A DNA stretch of 64,000 nucleotides, taken from NCBI GenBank assembly GCA_025352685.1, contig JANXSN010000064.1, positions 1-64,000 on the forward strand, read 5' to 3'. The notes below the pieces were generated by a model, which was given only the letters and a program-made list of their open reading frames with translations, ran no database searches and had not been told where the DNA came from. Below are positions 47,247 through 57,333 of this stretch, one piece after another (the first letter of the stretch is position 1; every line of letters begins with the position of its first letter). Source of the DNA: Sphingomonadales bacterium (GTDB taxonomy: Bacteria; Pseudomonadota; Alphaproteobacteria; Sphingomonadales; Sphingomonadaceae). Both the position numbers and the translations under genes were made by a program.

Positions 47247-47882
47247 ATGATCGTTCACGGCAGCAGTATTTCGCCTTTCGTCCGTAAAGTCCTTGTGTTC
47301 GTCGCTGAGAAAGGTTTGGCGACCCAGCACACGCCGACAGGGATTGGCCCCAAGAGCGCCGAGTTTATGGAAATAAGCCCCTTTGGCAAGATTCCGGCGT
47401 TCGAGGATGGCGACTACAAGCTCTGCGATTCAAGCGCGATCGTCCATTATATCGACGCCGCCTATCCTCAAAAATCACTCATTCCTGCGGAGCCGCGGGC
47501 GCGCGGGAAAACGGTCTGGTTTGATGAATATGCGGACACAATCATGTTTGCGGCGTTCGCGCCGATCTTTTTCAATCGGGTGCTGGCCTCGCGAATCGGA
47601 CTTCCCGTCGATCTCGGTGCCGCGGACAAGGCCGAGGCTGAAGCGGTGCCTCCGGTGCTTGATTATCTCGAGACGATTGTCACCGACAGCGGTTATTTGA
47701 TCGAAGATAGGTTAACCTTGGCCGACATTGCGGTGTGCGCACCCCTGGCTAATGCCGGTTTTGCCGGAATGGTGGTCGACTCGGCCAGATATCCGCGGGC
47801 AGCGGCCTACACATCCGCCATTCTGGCCCGGCCGAGCTTCGACGTCCTCATCGCTCAGGATCGAAAAGCGCTCGGGCTGTAA
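47247..47882 (+). CDS. Glutathione S-transferase family protein
   Basis: A 211-residue cytoplasmic protein with an N-terminal thioredoxin-like domain (IVHGSSISPFVRKVLVFVAE, with Ser near residue 6 or 8 as candidate catalytic residue, and DSSAIVHYIDA as the glutathione-binding turn) and an all-helical C-terminal domain. Substrate and partner are unknown. It lies 64 bases behind the DUF2855 gene and may share transcription. Confidence 0.88.
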   Translation: MIVHGSSISPFVRKVLVFVAEKGLATQHTPTGIGPKSAEFMEISPFGKIPAFEDGDYKLCDSSAIVHYIDAAYPQKSLIPAEPRARGKTVWFDEYADTIMFAAFAPIFFNRVLASRIGLPVDLGAADKAEAEAVPPVLDYLETIVTDSGYLIEDRLTLADIAVCAPLANAGFAGMVVDSARYPRAAAYTSAILARPSFDVLIAQDRKALGL

Positions 47883-47966
47883 CGCACCGGACAGGTGTCG
47901 CGCGCAACCGTTAAAGCGTCCTCACGCCAACACGCGTGAGACGTGCGTCGCGACCGGAGAACTTGA

Positions 47967-48251
47967 AGGTTCGTATTTGAGTGCGCCCCGGGTGGCGCGT
48001 GTGAAGCGAACGCCGTTGGCGATTGCGGGCTCGCTCGCCACTCATACACGGGTTCTACGGCGCAGACACGATGGGGCGACGACTGCACCGACTGGCGCTT
48101 CGGCGATCTGTCAGACGAGGTGAAACCGTCGATGGGTTTGCCCGCGCCTGCCGGGTCTCGGTGGCGTGAGCTGGATTGGCCATGGATGGAACGTCAACCA
48201 TTGTTGCTCGATCGCGAGCGTAGTTACGGGTCAATCCAGGCGCGGTCCTAG
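47967..48251 (+). pseudogene. Possible gene fragment of unknown family
   Basis: Within 640 bases that lack an intact gene, one frame is open for about 95 codons with protein-like composition and no start codon of its own. It reads TRWGDDCTDWRFGDLSDEV and then PAGSRWRELDWPWMERQPLL and LDRERSYGSIQARS. The tryptophan-rich, charged pattern looks like the end of a real protein. I cannot name the family. The rest of the gap (48252-48525) holds the ompA promoter region and nothing else recognised. Confidence 0.35.
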
Positions 48252-48525
48252 CCACCGACGGTCACCTCATGACAGTCTCCGGACGCAGGGGCCCGTGTCT
48301 TAATTGTCACGAGAATGGTGCAGGGTGAACCGAGCGCCGCAAAATTGTAGATCTCCCGGAACCTTTGGTAAAACAGGGCGTTGTGCGGCTGTTCTTGACT
48401 AAAGCGATTGTTCACGTGTGTAACATTTAGGCAACAATTTGGCCTATCTGCGTGCTTGCGCGCCACGCTCGCTTTGGTTAGGGCATTTAACGCTGTCCAT
48501 AGTGACAAACGGAAAGGGGATTCAT

Positions 48526-49641
48526 ATGCGGAAGCTAGCCATCGTCATGGCACTTGCCTCCACCGCGATTGCGGGCCCAGCGCTCGCGCGCGATAAAGCC
48601 TGGTATATCGGCGTAGAAGGTGGACCATCTATTGTTGAGAATATCCAATACAACATTGCCGGCACCAAAGCAGCTGCCACATCCAAGCAAAAGGCTGGGT
48701 ATGATGTCGATGGCATCATCGGCTACGACTTCGGTGCGTTCCGACTGGAAGCCGAAGTTGGATACAAAGAAGCCAAGCTGAGGTCCTACACCAGCTCGGT
48801 CGCAACATACTACTCGCCGACTGCCAATCTCGCCCCAGGTACCTATGACGGTGCTGTCGGCAAGGTCTCGGCACTCAGCTTCATGATGAACGGGTTGCTG
48901 GATTTCGGCAGTGATGACGGCATCAGCGGCTTTGTCGGTGGCGGTGTTGGTGTTGCGCGCGTCAAGTACAACGGGTTCACGACTGATGGTCCTTCGCCGT
49001 TCTTAAACGATTCGTCGACGGGCTTCGCTTACCAGGCAATTGCTGGTGTGCGTGCGCCACTGACCGATCATATTGACGTCGGTCTTAAGTATCGTTTCTT
49101 CACCGCCACCAGCGTCAACGTAGTTGATGCTCTTGGTCAGCAGGAGCGCAGCCGTTATCGCTCACACTCGATCCTTGGGAGCCTGATTTACAACTTTGGC
49201 GAGCCGGCAGCACCGCCGCCTCCGCCTCCTCCCCCGCCTCCGCCTCCGCCTCCGCCGGAGCTTGCTCCACCGCCACCACCGGCGTTGGTTTGCACTCCTG
49301 GACCGTTTATTGTGTTCTTTGAGTGGAACAAGTCAGACGTCACGCCTGAGGCTGCCAGCATCCTCGACGGCGCGGTTGCCAACTATGCAAATTGCGGAAC
49401 GGCGCAGGTTGAGCTTCGTGGTTACACCGACACGTCGGGTACGCCGAAGTACAACCTCGGTCTCTCACAGCGTCGCGCCGATTCGGTCAGCGCGTACATG
49501 CAATCGAAGGGCATTGCTGGCGGGATCATCACGACCAAGGCATTCGGTGAAACCAATCTGCGAGTGCAGACTGCCGACGGTGTTCGCGAACTGCAGAACC
49601 GTCGCGTCGAAATCACATACGGCGCTGGCGCCGGCATGTAA
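48526..49641 (+). CDS. OmpA-family outer-membrane protein
   Basis: A 371-residue precursor: signal peptide 1-21 (cleaved after PALA), an N-terminal eight-stranded barrel domain of OmpW/OmpA type to about 222, a proline-rich linker of fourteen Pro in a row plus more, and a C-terminal peptidoglycan-binding OmpA domain (YTDTSGTPKYNLGLSQRRA). It should link the outer membrane to the wall. GGAAAGGGG before the ATG is a good ribosome site. A strong terminator follows. Confidence 0.92.
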   Translation: MRKLAIVMALASTAIAGPALARDKAWYIGVEGGPSIVENIQYNIAGTKAAATSKQKAGYDVDGIIGYDFGAFRLEAEVGYKEAKLRSYTSSVATYYSPTANLAPGTYDGAVGKVSALSFMMNGLLDFGSDDGISGFVGGGVGVARVKYNGFTTDGPSPFLNDSSTGFAYQAIAGVRAPLTDHIDVGLKYRFFTATSVNVVDALGQQERSRYRSHSILGSLIYNFGEPAAPPPPPPPPPPPPPPPELAPPPPPALVCTPGPFIVFFEWNKSDVTPEAASILDGAVANYANCGTAQVELRGYTDTSGTPKYNLGLSQRRADSVSAYMQSKGIAGGIITTKAFGETNLRVQTADGVRELQNRRVEITYGAGAGM

Positions 49642-49675
49642 GCCTATTCCAAGCTCTTCATGGGCCTGGAACGAG

Positions 49676-49704
49676 AGGGGTTGGTCGAAAGACCAGCCCC
49701 TTTT
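49676..49704 (+). terminator. Rho-independent terminator after the ompA-like gene
   Basis: AGGGGTTGGTC pairs with GACCAGCCCCT (one G-T pair) around a GAAA tetraloop and runs into TTTTT. It lies 35 bases after the stop codon. Stem, tetraloop and T run are all textbook. Confidence 0.92.
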
Positions 49705-49797
49705 TCGTTAAATGACCGGGTCGAAATATCGGCCCTCCGACGTCGTATCGCGTAATAATCTTGCGCCGGCATGTGGCGCCCGCGTAGGGATCCCGCG

Positions 49798-50913
49798 ATG
49801 ACTCTGGCTTCAACAAAATCGGCGCCTGTCCCCAACCCCTGGGTGATGTCGATCGCGCCTTACGTACCTGGCCGCTCCACGAGCAGTGGCGGAGCCGCTG
49901 CCATCAAGCTCTCATCGAACGAAAACCCGCTCGGTACATCGGCCCACGCTGCTGCCGCATTCGCTGCGCATAAAGACGACCTTGCACGCTACCCTGACGC
50001 GAGCGCCCATGACCTTCGTGAGGCTCTCGCCAGGCATCACGACCTTGATCCCGCCCGATTGATCTATGGGACAGGCTCGGACGAAATCCTTCATCTGGTC
50101 GCCGGCGTCTACGCAGGGCCTGGCGATGAAGTCATCTACGTCCGGTACGGATTTACCGTGTACGACATTGCTGCGCGGCGTGTTGGTGCGACACCCGTTA
50201 TTGCGCCCGATCGTGACTATGGCACCGACGTTGATGCCATCGTTTCGCTCGTAACCGAAAGGACGCGGCTGGTTTACGTCGCGAATCCAAACAACCCGAC
50301 CGGCACCTACACCGCTGCAGCTGAAATCAAGCGCCTCCACGCTCTGCTTCCCGACGATGTCATGCTGGTTCTCGATCAAGCGTATGCGGAATATCTCGCA
50401 GCCGACGAGGATGATGGCGGCCTTGAACTTGCGCGAACCAAATCGAACGTTTTCGTCACGCGCACGTTTTCCAAAATCCATGGACTTGCTGCAGAGCGGA
50501 TCGGCTGGGGCTATGGTTCGCTCGAAGCGATTGACGCGATGCATCGAATCCGCGCGCCGTTCTGCGTAACCACCGCCGGACAAGCCGCCGCGATTGCAGC
50601 GATAGGTGCGGCTGATTTCGTCGAAGCGAGCCGGTTTCACAATGCCACCTGGCGGACGTGGTTCAGCGATGAAATTGCGTTGCTCGGCAATGCCGGTCTG
50701 CGCGCGATACCCTCGAAGGCAAATTTCGTCCTCGTCCTGTTCGAAGGTGTGGTTACTGCGGAGGCGGCATATAATGCCTTGCTCACTAGCGGGTATATCG
50801 TGCGCTGGGTGCCGGGGCAGGGTCTTCCGCACGGACTGAGGATGACGATTGGGACGGAGGCCGAGACGCGCGGTCTAATCGCTGCACTGCGTGAGATCGT
50901 TGGAGCCGCCTAA
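49798..50913 (+). CDS. hisC: Histidinol-phosphate aminotransferase
   Basis: A 371-residue class I/II aminotransferase. The PLP lysine is Lys226 in TFSKIHGLAAERIGWGYG, and the substrate-binding SSNENPLG (39-46) and NPNNPTGT are present. It exchanges amino groups in histidine synthesis or, as in many sphingomonads, in aromatic amino-acid synthesis. The start MTLASTKSAP is chosen by family length; nine further codons are open upstream. No his or tyr neighbour is present, so its exact pathway is unclear. Confidence 0.88.
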   Translation: MTLASTKSAPVPNPWVMSIAPYVPGRSTSSGGAAAIKLSSNENPLGTSAHAAAAFAAHKDDLARYPDASAHDLREALARHHDLDPARLIYGTGSDEILHLVAGVYAGPGDEVIYVRYGFTVYDIAARRVGATPVIAPDRDYGTDVDAIVSLVTERTRLVYVANPNNPTGTYTAAAEIKRLHALLPDDVMLVLDQAYAEYLAADEDDGGLELARTKSNVFVTRTFSKIHGLAAERIGWGYGSLEAIDAMHRIRAPFCVTTAGQAAAIAAIGAADFVEASRFHNATWRTWFSDEIALLGNAGLRAIPSKANFVLVLFEGVVTAEAAYNALLTSGYIVRWVPGQGLPHGLRMTIGTEAETRGLIAALREIVGAA

Positions 50914-50975
50914 ACGGCGGGTGACGACGCTCATGACCCACGATATGCTCTTCGTCGAAGAGAGGCTGAAGCATA

Positions 50976-53900
50976 ATGAGCCAAACTACCGACGTTACTG
51001 ATCGAATTCCGGCGCCGCAGTCATTGCCGGTGCTCGGTAACCTTCATCAAATACCCAAGGCAGGGCTGATCGGTCATTTGCTCAGCGTTTCGAAAGATTT
51101 TGAAGACCCCGGTATTTTCAAATTGCGATTTGGCAGCCGTGTCGGCGTTTTCGTGACTCACCCCGATCTCGTTGCCGAATTGTGCGACGAAACGCGGTTC
51201 CGCAAAATCCCCGGACCCGGGCTGCGTGTCGTTCGGAAATTCGCAGGCGACGGTTTGTTCACGGCGTTCAGCGACGAGGCAAATTGGGGCAAGGCCCATC
51301 GGATCCTGTTACCCGCGTTCAGCCAACGGTCGATGCGCGGCTATTACGACCTCATCCTCGAAGTGTGCGACAAGCTCGTTGCCAAGTGGACCGCTCATGC
51401 TGGCGAGGATATCCTCGTTGCCGACGACATGACACGGCTGACGCTCGACAGCATTGCGATCGCAGGATTTGGCCATCGCTTCGAGAGTTTTGAACGCGGC
51501 GAGCTCGATCCCTTCCTGCTCAGTCTCGGCGATGCGCTGGGGGAAGCGCTCAATGTCATCACGCGTCTCCCAATCCAGCAGAAATTTGCCAAGAAATCGA
51601 CCGCACAATTCAACGCCGATATCGCGACAATGAACAAGCTCGTCGATGATGTGATTGCACAACGACGCGCCAATCCGACAGACGCCAAGGATCTGCTCAC
51701 CTTGATGCTGACCGCCACCGATCCGGAAACTGGCGATCGTCTCGACGACCTCAACATCCGTTTTCAGGTTCTGACGTTCTTGATTGCCGGGCATGAGACG
51801 ACGTCGGGACTGCTTACGTTTGTTTTTATGGAATTGCTCAAGGCTCCGGCCGTTCTGGCGCAGGCTTATGCAGAGGTCGATCGTGTCCTGCCGGGCAAAA
51901 CGCGTCCTGCATACGAGCATCTCGCGCATCTGAAAGTCATCGAGCGGGTGATCAAGGAAACCCAGCGCCTCTGGCCGACGGCCCCTGCGTTTTCAGTGGG
52001 ACCGTGGGACGATACGGTCGTTGGCGGCAAATGGCGCTTGCGCAAGGACCGGCCCGTCAACATTTACGTGCCAGGGCTTCACCGTCACCCCAGCGCTTGG
52101 GAGAACGCCGAAGAATTTGACATTGATCGCTGGCTCCCGGACGAAGAAGCTACCCACCACCCGCATGCCTACAAGCCGTTCGGTAACGGCGCACGCGCGT
52201 GCATCGGACGCCAGTTCGCGCTCGTTGAAGCCAAGCTCGCCGTCGCGCTGATTCTGCAGAATTTTGCGATATCGGATCGACGCGGTTACCGGATGACCCT
52301 AAAGGAATCGCTGTCCATCAAACCGGATGATTTCTGGATGCGGGTGCGAATTCGCAAGCCCAATGAGCGGCTAACGGTCGCTGAGCCGCTTACGATCAAC
52401 ACCGGGAACGCTGACATTGGATCGGCGGCGGGCGCGGGGCAGCGGCTGTCGGTACTCTACGGCACGTCGCTTGGCACCGCGCGTGATATTGCCGAGGAAA
52501 TCGTCGATCGTGCTGCCGCCGATGGATTTGAGGCACGCAGCTTGTCGATGGATGAAGCGCTCGGGACGCTGCCCGAAGACCGCGTCATCGTAGCGGTAAC
52601 GGCTACGTACAACGGACGCGCGCCCGACACAGCTCTTGCTGCTGAAGCCGCGATCGACGCTGGGCACTTCAAGGAAGCACGCTGGCCCGAAACCAGATTT
52701 GCTGTGCTTGGCATCGGCAACAGCCAGTGGCCGAACTACCAGGCGTTCCCCAAGAAGATCGATGCAGCATTCGAGGCGACCGGTGCGCAACGGCTTTGTC
52801 CGCGTGGCGAAGCGAACGGCGATGGCGACTTCGACGGCGGGGTCGCAGCATTCCTGAAAGACCTTTGGACAGCGCTCGGCAGCAAGGGCGAAGCGGTCAA
52901 GGCGTCGGGTCTGAGCCTGCAAGTTGTCGATGGTCGGGATGCGCGGGCGGCGGTCTTGCCTGACCAAGCCGTCGAGATGGAGATTATCCGCAATGACGAA
53001 ATTATCCGACCCGCTGACGGTCTGTGGGACTTCGCACTCGAAGCGCCACGGGGCTCGACGCGCTTCATTTCCGTAAAATTGCCTGAGGGTCAGATCTATG
53101 CCGCGGGAGACCATATCGCAGTCTATGCGCGCAATCAGAAAGAGCATGTTGATCTCGCCATAGAGCGGCTCGGGGTATCGGAAGCGATGCAGGTCATACC
53201 GTCGGGATCGAGCGGGCGGTTTCGGCATTTGCCGATCGGTCGCACTGTCACGGTACGACAATTGCTCACCGATTTTGTCGAGATTCAGGACCCGATGCCG
53301 CGTCGCGCCCTCGACGTGGTCGTACTCCAAACACGCTGTTCGAATACAAAGGCGGCACTGATCAAACTGGCTGATGATATAGTTTGGCAGGCAGAGGTAG
53401 CGGAAAAGCGTCTGACCGTGCTCGGACTGTTGGTAAAATTTCCTGCCGCAGAGTTGACCCTGGAAAGCTTCGTCGAACTCTCGTCTGCCGTCGCGCCCCG
53501 CTTCTACTCGATTGCGTCCTCGCCGCTCGAAAACCCGCATGTCTGTGATCTGATTGTGGGCACGGTACAGGCTCCGGCGTGGTCTGGTGTCGGCGTGCAC
53601 CAGGGTTTTGCTTCGACCCATATGCGCGATCTTGGTGTCGGACAGCCCATCTTTGGCTACGTTCGACGCCCCAATCCACCCTTCGCGCCGCCGCACGACG
53701 GCGCCGTGCCGCTTGTTCTGATCGGGCCAGGAACAGGATTCGCGCCGTTGCGGGGATTTGTTCAGGAGCGAGCGGCTCTCAGCGCCGGTACACCTTGTCA
53801 TGTGTTCTTTGGGGCGCGTCATCCCGATCATGACTGGCTGTGTCGTCAAGAAATGGAACGCTGGGCAGCGGACGGCGTGATCGATCTTCACATGGCCTTT

Positions 53901-54161
53901 TCGCAACTGGCAGGACACCCTCATCGATATGTGCAGGACGCGATCTGGGCCGCGCGCGGCGCGGTGTGGGATGTCGTTGCCCAAGGTGGTCAGATCTTCG
54001 TTTGCGGCGATGGCAGATTCATGGCGCCTGCAGTGCGCGATACGCTCATCAGGATGCATGCCGACAAAACCGGCGGCGATCATTTGGCTGGCTCGAACTG
54101 GCTGGAGGGTCTGATCGAAGACGGGGTCTATCATCAGGACGTGTACGGGTTCGGGAAGTAA
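50976..54161 (+). CDS. Self-sufficient cytochrome P450-reductase fusion (CYP102/BM3 type)
   Basis: The 1061-residue soluble protein carries a P450 domain (to about 470): Arg55 in SRVGVF and Phe95 in GDGLFTAF correspond to Arg47 and Phe87 of BM3, I-helix AGHETTSG (271-278), KETQR with Glu328 and Arg331, and haem Cys409 in FGNGARACIG. Then follow a flavodoxin-like FMN domain (LYGTSLGTA, about 490-640) and an FAD/NADPH domain (about 675-1061: RFYSIASSP, GPGTGFAPLRGF, CGDGRFMAPAV). It should hydroxylate fatty acids near the omega end using NADPH. The usual TetR repressor gene is absent. The linked upstream hisC is 62 bases away. Confidence 0.95.
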   Translation: MSQTTDVTDRIPAPQSLPVLGNLHQIPKAGLIGHLLSVSKDFEDPGIFKLRFGSRVGVFVTHPDLVAELCDETRFRKIPGPGLRVVRKFAGDGLFTAFSDEANWGKAHRILLPAFSQRSMRGYYDLILEVCDKLVAKWTAHAGEDILVADDMTRLTLDSIAIAGFGHRFESFERGELDPFLLSLGDALGEALNVITRLPIQQKFAKKSTAQFNADIATMNKLVDDVIAQRRANPTDAKDLLTLMLTATDPETGDRLDDLNIRFQVLTFLIAGHETTSGLLTFVFMELLKAPAVLAQAYAEVDRVLPGKTRPAYEHLAHLKVIERVIKETQRLWPTAPAFSVGPWDDTVVGGKWRLRKDRPVNIYVPGLHRHPSAWENAEEFDIDRWLPDEEATHHPHAYKPFGNGARACIGRQFALVEAKLAVALILQNFAISDRRGYRMTLKESLSIKPDDFWMRVRIRKPNERLTVAEPLTINTGNADIGSAAGAGQRLSVLYGTSLGTARDIAEEIVDRAAADGFEARSLSMDEALGTLPEDRVIVAVTATYNGRAPDTALAAEAAIDAGHFKEARWPETRFAVLGIGNSQWPNYQAFPKKIDAAFEATGAQRLCPRGEANGDGDFDGGVAAFLKDLWTALGSKGEAVKASGLSLQVVDGRDARAAVLPDQAVEMEIIRNDEIIRPADGLWDFALEAPRGSTRFISVKLPEGQIYAAGDHIAVYARNQKEHVDLAIERLGVSEAMQVIPSGSSGRFRHLPIGRTVTVRQLLTDFVEIQDPMPRRALDVVVLQTRCSNTKAALIKLADDIVWQAEVAEKRLTVLGLLVKFPAAELTLESFVELSSAVAPRFYSIASSPLENPHVCDLIVGTVQAPAWSGVGVHQGFASTHMRDLGVGQPIFGYVRRPNPPFAPPHDGAVPLVLIGPGTGFAPLRGFVQERAALSAGTPCHVFFGARHPDHDWLCRQEMERWAADGVIDLHMAFSQLAGHPHRYVQDAIWAARGAVWDVVAQGGQIFVCGDGRFMAPAVRDTLIRMHADKTGGDHLAGSNWLEGLIEDGVYHQDVYGFGK

Positions 54162-54228
54162 TGCTGCCGGGGCTATGGGCTTGCCTATCGGTGCCAGCAG
54201 GGACATTCGTGCGGGACGGGGAGCATAG

Positions 54229-55668
54229 ATGACAGACCTATTTCGCAAAAAAATCATTGTGCGCAGCGAAGATCAGCCGGCGCATGACCGATTGGCGCGC
54301 ACCTTGTCATGGCCGCACCTCGTTGCGCTTGGCGTGGGGGCGATTGTCGGGACGGGCATCCTGACGCTCATCGGTGTGGGCGCCGACCGCGCGGGACCTG
54401 CGGTACTGATCAGTTTCCTCGTGGCAGGAGCGATCTGTGCGTGCGCGGCACTTTGCTATGCCGAAATGGCGACGATGATTCCCGCTTCGGGTAGCGCCTA
54501 CACCTACAGCTATGCCGTGCTCGGCGAAGTCATCGCATGGGTTGTCGGCTGGAGTCTGATCCTCGAATATTCGCTGGTGGTGTCGACCGTCGCGGTAGGC
54601 TGGTCGGGCTATGCGGTTGGGTTTCTCAGAGGACTTGGGATCATCTTGCCCGATTGGTTGACGCACGGGCCCGCCGTTGCAGGTCGACTGTTCGACGGGA
54701 CATTCCACTTCACGGCGCACGGGGTCAATGTCCCGGCAGTTTTCATCATTGCCGTCGTCGCGGGTTTGTTGACCCTCGGCACGAAGGAAAGTGCACGAAT
54801 CAACACGGTTCTGGTCGTGGTCAAGATCGTAACCCTCGCTCTGTTCGTCGCGGTCGCATTGCCGCATTTTGACGTCGCGCACCTTCATCCTTTCGCCCCT
54901 TACGGCTTTGGGAGCACGGCAGGCGAGGGCGGCGTCAAGTTCGGCGTCATGGGCGCCGCTGCGATCATCTTCTTTGCATTTTATGGGTTCGATGCGATCT
55001 CGACCGCTGCCGAAGAAACCAAAAATCCAGAGCGCGATCTCGCCATTGGAATCATTGGGTCGATGGCTGCCTGTACGGTGATCTACATGGTTGTTGCAGT
55101 AGCGGCGGTCGGGGCGGTAAAGTTTGACGTATTCGGCAAGAGCGCTGAGCCGCTTGCCTTGATTCTGCGCTCACTCGGCCAGCCCGGCGTTGCCACAGTG
55201 GTCGCCGCAGCGGCAGCGATTGCGCTCCCGACCGTCATCCTCGGTTTTCTATACGGGCAGAGCCGTATCTTCCTCGTGATGGCGCGCGACGGCTTTTTAC
55301 CCCCAGCACTCGCAAAGATCTCGACGCGCGGGACGCCAGCACGGATTACGCTTGTTACTGCCATTTTCGTAAGCGTCATCGCAGCGCTTACCCCGCTCGA
55401 CGTCATTGCAAGCCTTGCCAATGCGGGCACCCTGTGTGCGTTTGTCGCCGTCGCAGCCTGTGTACTCGTATTGCGACGGCGTGACCCTGGCGCGCGCCGG
55501 CCGTTTCGCACGCCTTGGGCCTGGGTCGTCGCACCGTTGGCGATTCTGGGCTGCCTTTACCTTTTCACCAGTCTGCAGACGGTGACGCAGGAGTCGTTCC
55601 TCGTGTGGAACACGTTGGGCCTGCTCGTCTATTTCCTTTGGGGGCGCCAGCATGCCGTGGCGCGGTAG
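54229..55668 (+). CDS. APC-family amino-acid permease
   Basis: A 479-residue inner-membrane transporter with twelve or more helices. The N-terminal GVGAIVGTGILTLIG is the helix 1 substrate-binding motif of the APC superfamily, and FYGFDAISTAAEETKNPERD is the helix 6-7 region typical of the cationic amino-acid (YfnA/CAT) group. The substrate is not fixed. It lies 67 bases after the P450 gene on the same strand. Confidence 0.9.
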   Translation: MTDLFRKKIIVRSEDQPAHDRLARTLSWPHLVALGVGAIVGTGILTLIGVGADRAGPAVLISFLVAGAICACAALCYAEMATMIPASGSAYTYSYAVLGEVIAWVVGWSLILEYSLVVSTVAVGWSGYAVGFLRGLGIILPDWLTHGPAVAGRLFDGTFHFTAHGVNVPAVFIIAVVAGLLTLGTKESARINTVLVVVKIVTLALFVAVALPHFDVAHLHPFAPYGFGSTAGEGGVKFGVMGAAAIIFFAFYGFDAISTAAEETKNPERDLAIGIIGSMAACTVIYMVVAVAAVGAVKFDVFGKSAEPLALILRSLGQPGVATVVAAAAAIALPTVILGFLYGQSRIFLVMARDGFLPPALAKISTRGTPARITLVTAIFVSVIAALTPLDVIASLANAGTLCAFVAVAACVLVLRRRDPGARRPFRTPWAWVVAPLAILGCLYLFTSLQTVTQESFLVWNTLGLLVYFLWGRQHAVAR

Positions 55669-55761
55669 CAGACACCCAGCTGTTCCAAAGCGCACTCTTG
55701 CTCCTCGCATGATTCAGGTTCAGCATGATTTGCAACATACCGCTGAGCGCAGGGAGAGAGC

Positions 55762-57318
55762 ATGCAGCAGCTGAGCGGCCAGGACGCCAGTTTCGTTTAT
55801 ATGGAAACGCCATCGACGCCGATGCACATTGGGTCGGTCGGCATTTATGACCCCTCGACCGCACCAAGCGGATTCGTACGTTTCAAAGATATCCTCCAGT
55901 TTATCGAGACCCGATTGGGCGGCGCGCGATCTTTCCGAGAACGGTTGGTCCGTGTGCCTCTCGACCTCGATCATCCTTATTGGATTCAGGATCCTGATTT
56001 CGATATCGAATATCATGTTCGTCATATCGCACTGCCGTCCCCGGGTGACTGGCGCCAGCTGTGCATCCAGGTAGCCCGCCTTCACTCGCGACCATTGGAC
56101 CTGACCAAGCCGCTCTGGGAATTCATCATCGTCGAGGGGCTCGACAATATCGAGGGACTCCCCAAAGGCTGTTTTGCGCTGGTAGCAAAGGTTCATCATG
56201 CAGCGATTGATGGCATGTCGGGCGTCGAAATGTCAGCGGCAGTGCACGATCTGTCGCCCGACAAGGCGAACAGGTTCGACGATATCGGCTGGAAGCCGGA
56301 GGCCAAACCGGGCATTGGAGAGCTCTTGATCTCCGGGTATTTCAATACTTTGCGTCAACCGTTGCGCTATGTCGAAACGATAGCACGCAGCGTACCAGGG
56401 CTAACGCGGCTCGCGAATGAAATCCGCAAGGGCGACATCTCGATCGCTGGTGCGCGCACCCCGCCCAAGACGCGCTTCAATGCCAAGGTCTCCCCGCACC
56501 GCGTTTTTGACGGCGTGTCGTTTCTCCTGAACGACGTGCGGGCAATCAAGGGCGCCGTGCCCGGCGCAACCGTCAATGACGCGATCCTCGCAATTATCGG
56601 TGGAGGTTTGCGGATCTATCTGAACGACAAGGGCGAACTGCCCGAGGCGAACTTGACGGCGATGGCGCCGATCTCGGTCCGTCAAGAGGGAGAAAAGGCT
56701 GCGCTGGGGAACCTTGTGTCGGCAATGGTTGTCAGCCTTGGCACGCACATCGCCGATCCCATCGAGCGGCTGGCCCATATCCATACCGATGCAGTCAATT
56801 CCAAAGGACTGACCAATGCGGTCGGGGCCAGGACGCTCACCGATTATTCGCAGCTGATTCCGAGCGGTCTCGCGGGGCTTGGCGCTCGTCTGTACACGCG
56901 ATTGGGCGTGGCTAACGCCACTGCGCCAGTGTTCAACGTTGTCGCGACCAACGTGCCGGGAAGTCGGGTGCCGCTCTATTTTTGCGGCGCGAAGATGGTC
57001 AAGATGTTTGGATTGGGCCCGATCTTCGATTCGGTCGGCCTTATCAACACGATTTATTCTTATGTTGACGAGATCGCCATCAGCTTTACCTGTGACCGCG
57101 ACATGATGTCCGATCCCGATGTTTATGCAGCGGCGCTCCGGCAGTCCTTCGCGGAGTTGTTGGCTGCAGCAAATGCCGGCCCTGCGGCGATGGCCACACC
57201 CAAACCCAAGGCGGTAACAAGACCCGCACGACCAAAAACGGCGTCCGTGCACAACGAGGCACCCAAATCGAAGGTGGCACCCAAGCCCTTTCCCAAAATC
57301 ACCCGTGAAACCGCGTAA
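55762..57318 (+). CDS. Wax-ester synthase/diacylglycerol acyltransferase
   Basis: A 518-residue bifunctional acyltransferase making wax esters or triacylglycerol from acyl-CoA. The catalytic HHxxxDG is HHAAIDG (145-151). The start MQQLSGQDASFVYMET is the family's N-terminal LSxxDxxFL segment. The C-terminal Lys/Pro-rich tail (from about 470) is low-complexity. A phasin gene follows 15 bases later. The product would be deposited as cytoplasmic lipid inclusions. Confidence 0.95.
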   Translation: MQQLSGQDASFVYMETPSTPMHIGSVGIYDPSTAPSGFVRFKDILQFIETRLGGARSFRERLVRVPLDLDHPYWIQDPDFDIEYHVRHIALPSPGDWRQLCIQVARLHSRPLDLTKPLWEFIIVEGLDNIEGLPKGCFALVAKVHHAAIDGMSGVEMSAAVHDLSPDKANRFDDIGWKPEAKPGIGELLISGYFNTLRQPLRYVETIARSVPGLTRLANEIRKGDISIAGARTPPKTRFNAKVSPHRVFDGVSFLLNDVRAIKGAVPGATVNDAILAIIGGGLRIYLNDKGELPEANLTAMAPISVRQEGEKAALGNLVSAMVVSLGTHIADPIERLAHIHTDAVNSKGLTNAVGARTLTDYSQLIPSGLAGLGARLYTRLGVANATAPVFNVVATNVPGSRVPLYFCGAKMVKMFGLGPIFDSVGLINTIYSYVDEIAISFTCDRDMMSDPDVYAAALRQSFAELLAAANAGPAAMATPKPKAVTRPARPKTASVHNEAPKSKVAPKPFPKITRETA

Positions 57319-57333
57319 AATAAAGGAGACAAT

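Noticed and set aside
52371-54257. A 628-codon open frame antisense to the P450-reductase fusion
   Set aside because: It is the complement of a strongly conserved, motif-complete gene, has a basic, low-hydrophobic composition and no ribosome site or domain. Long antisense frames are common in GC-rich genes.
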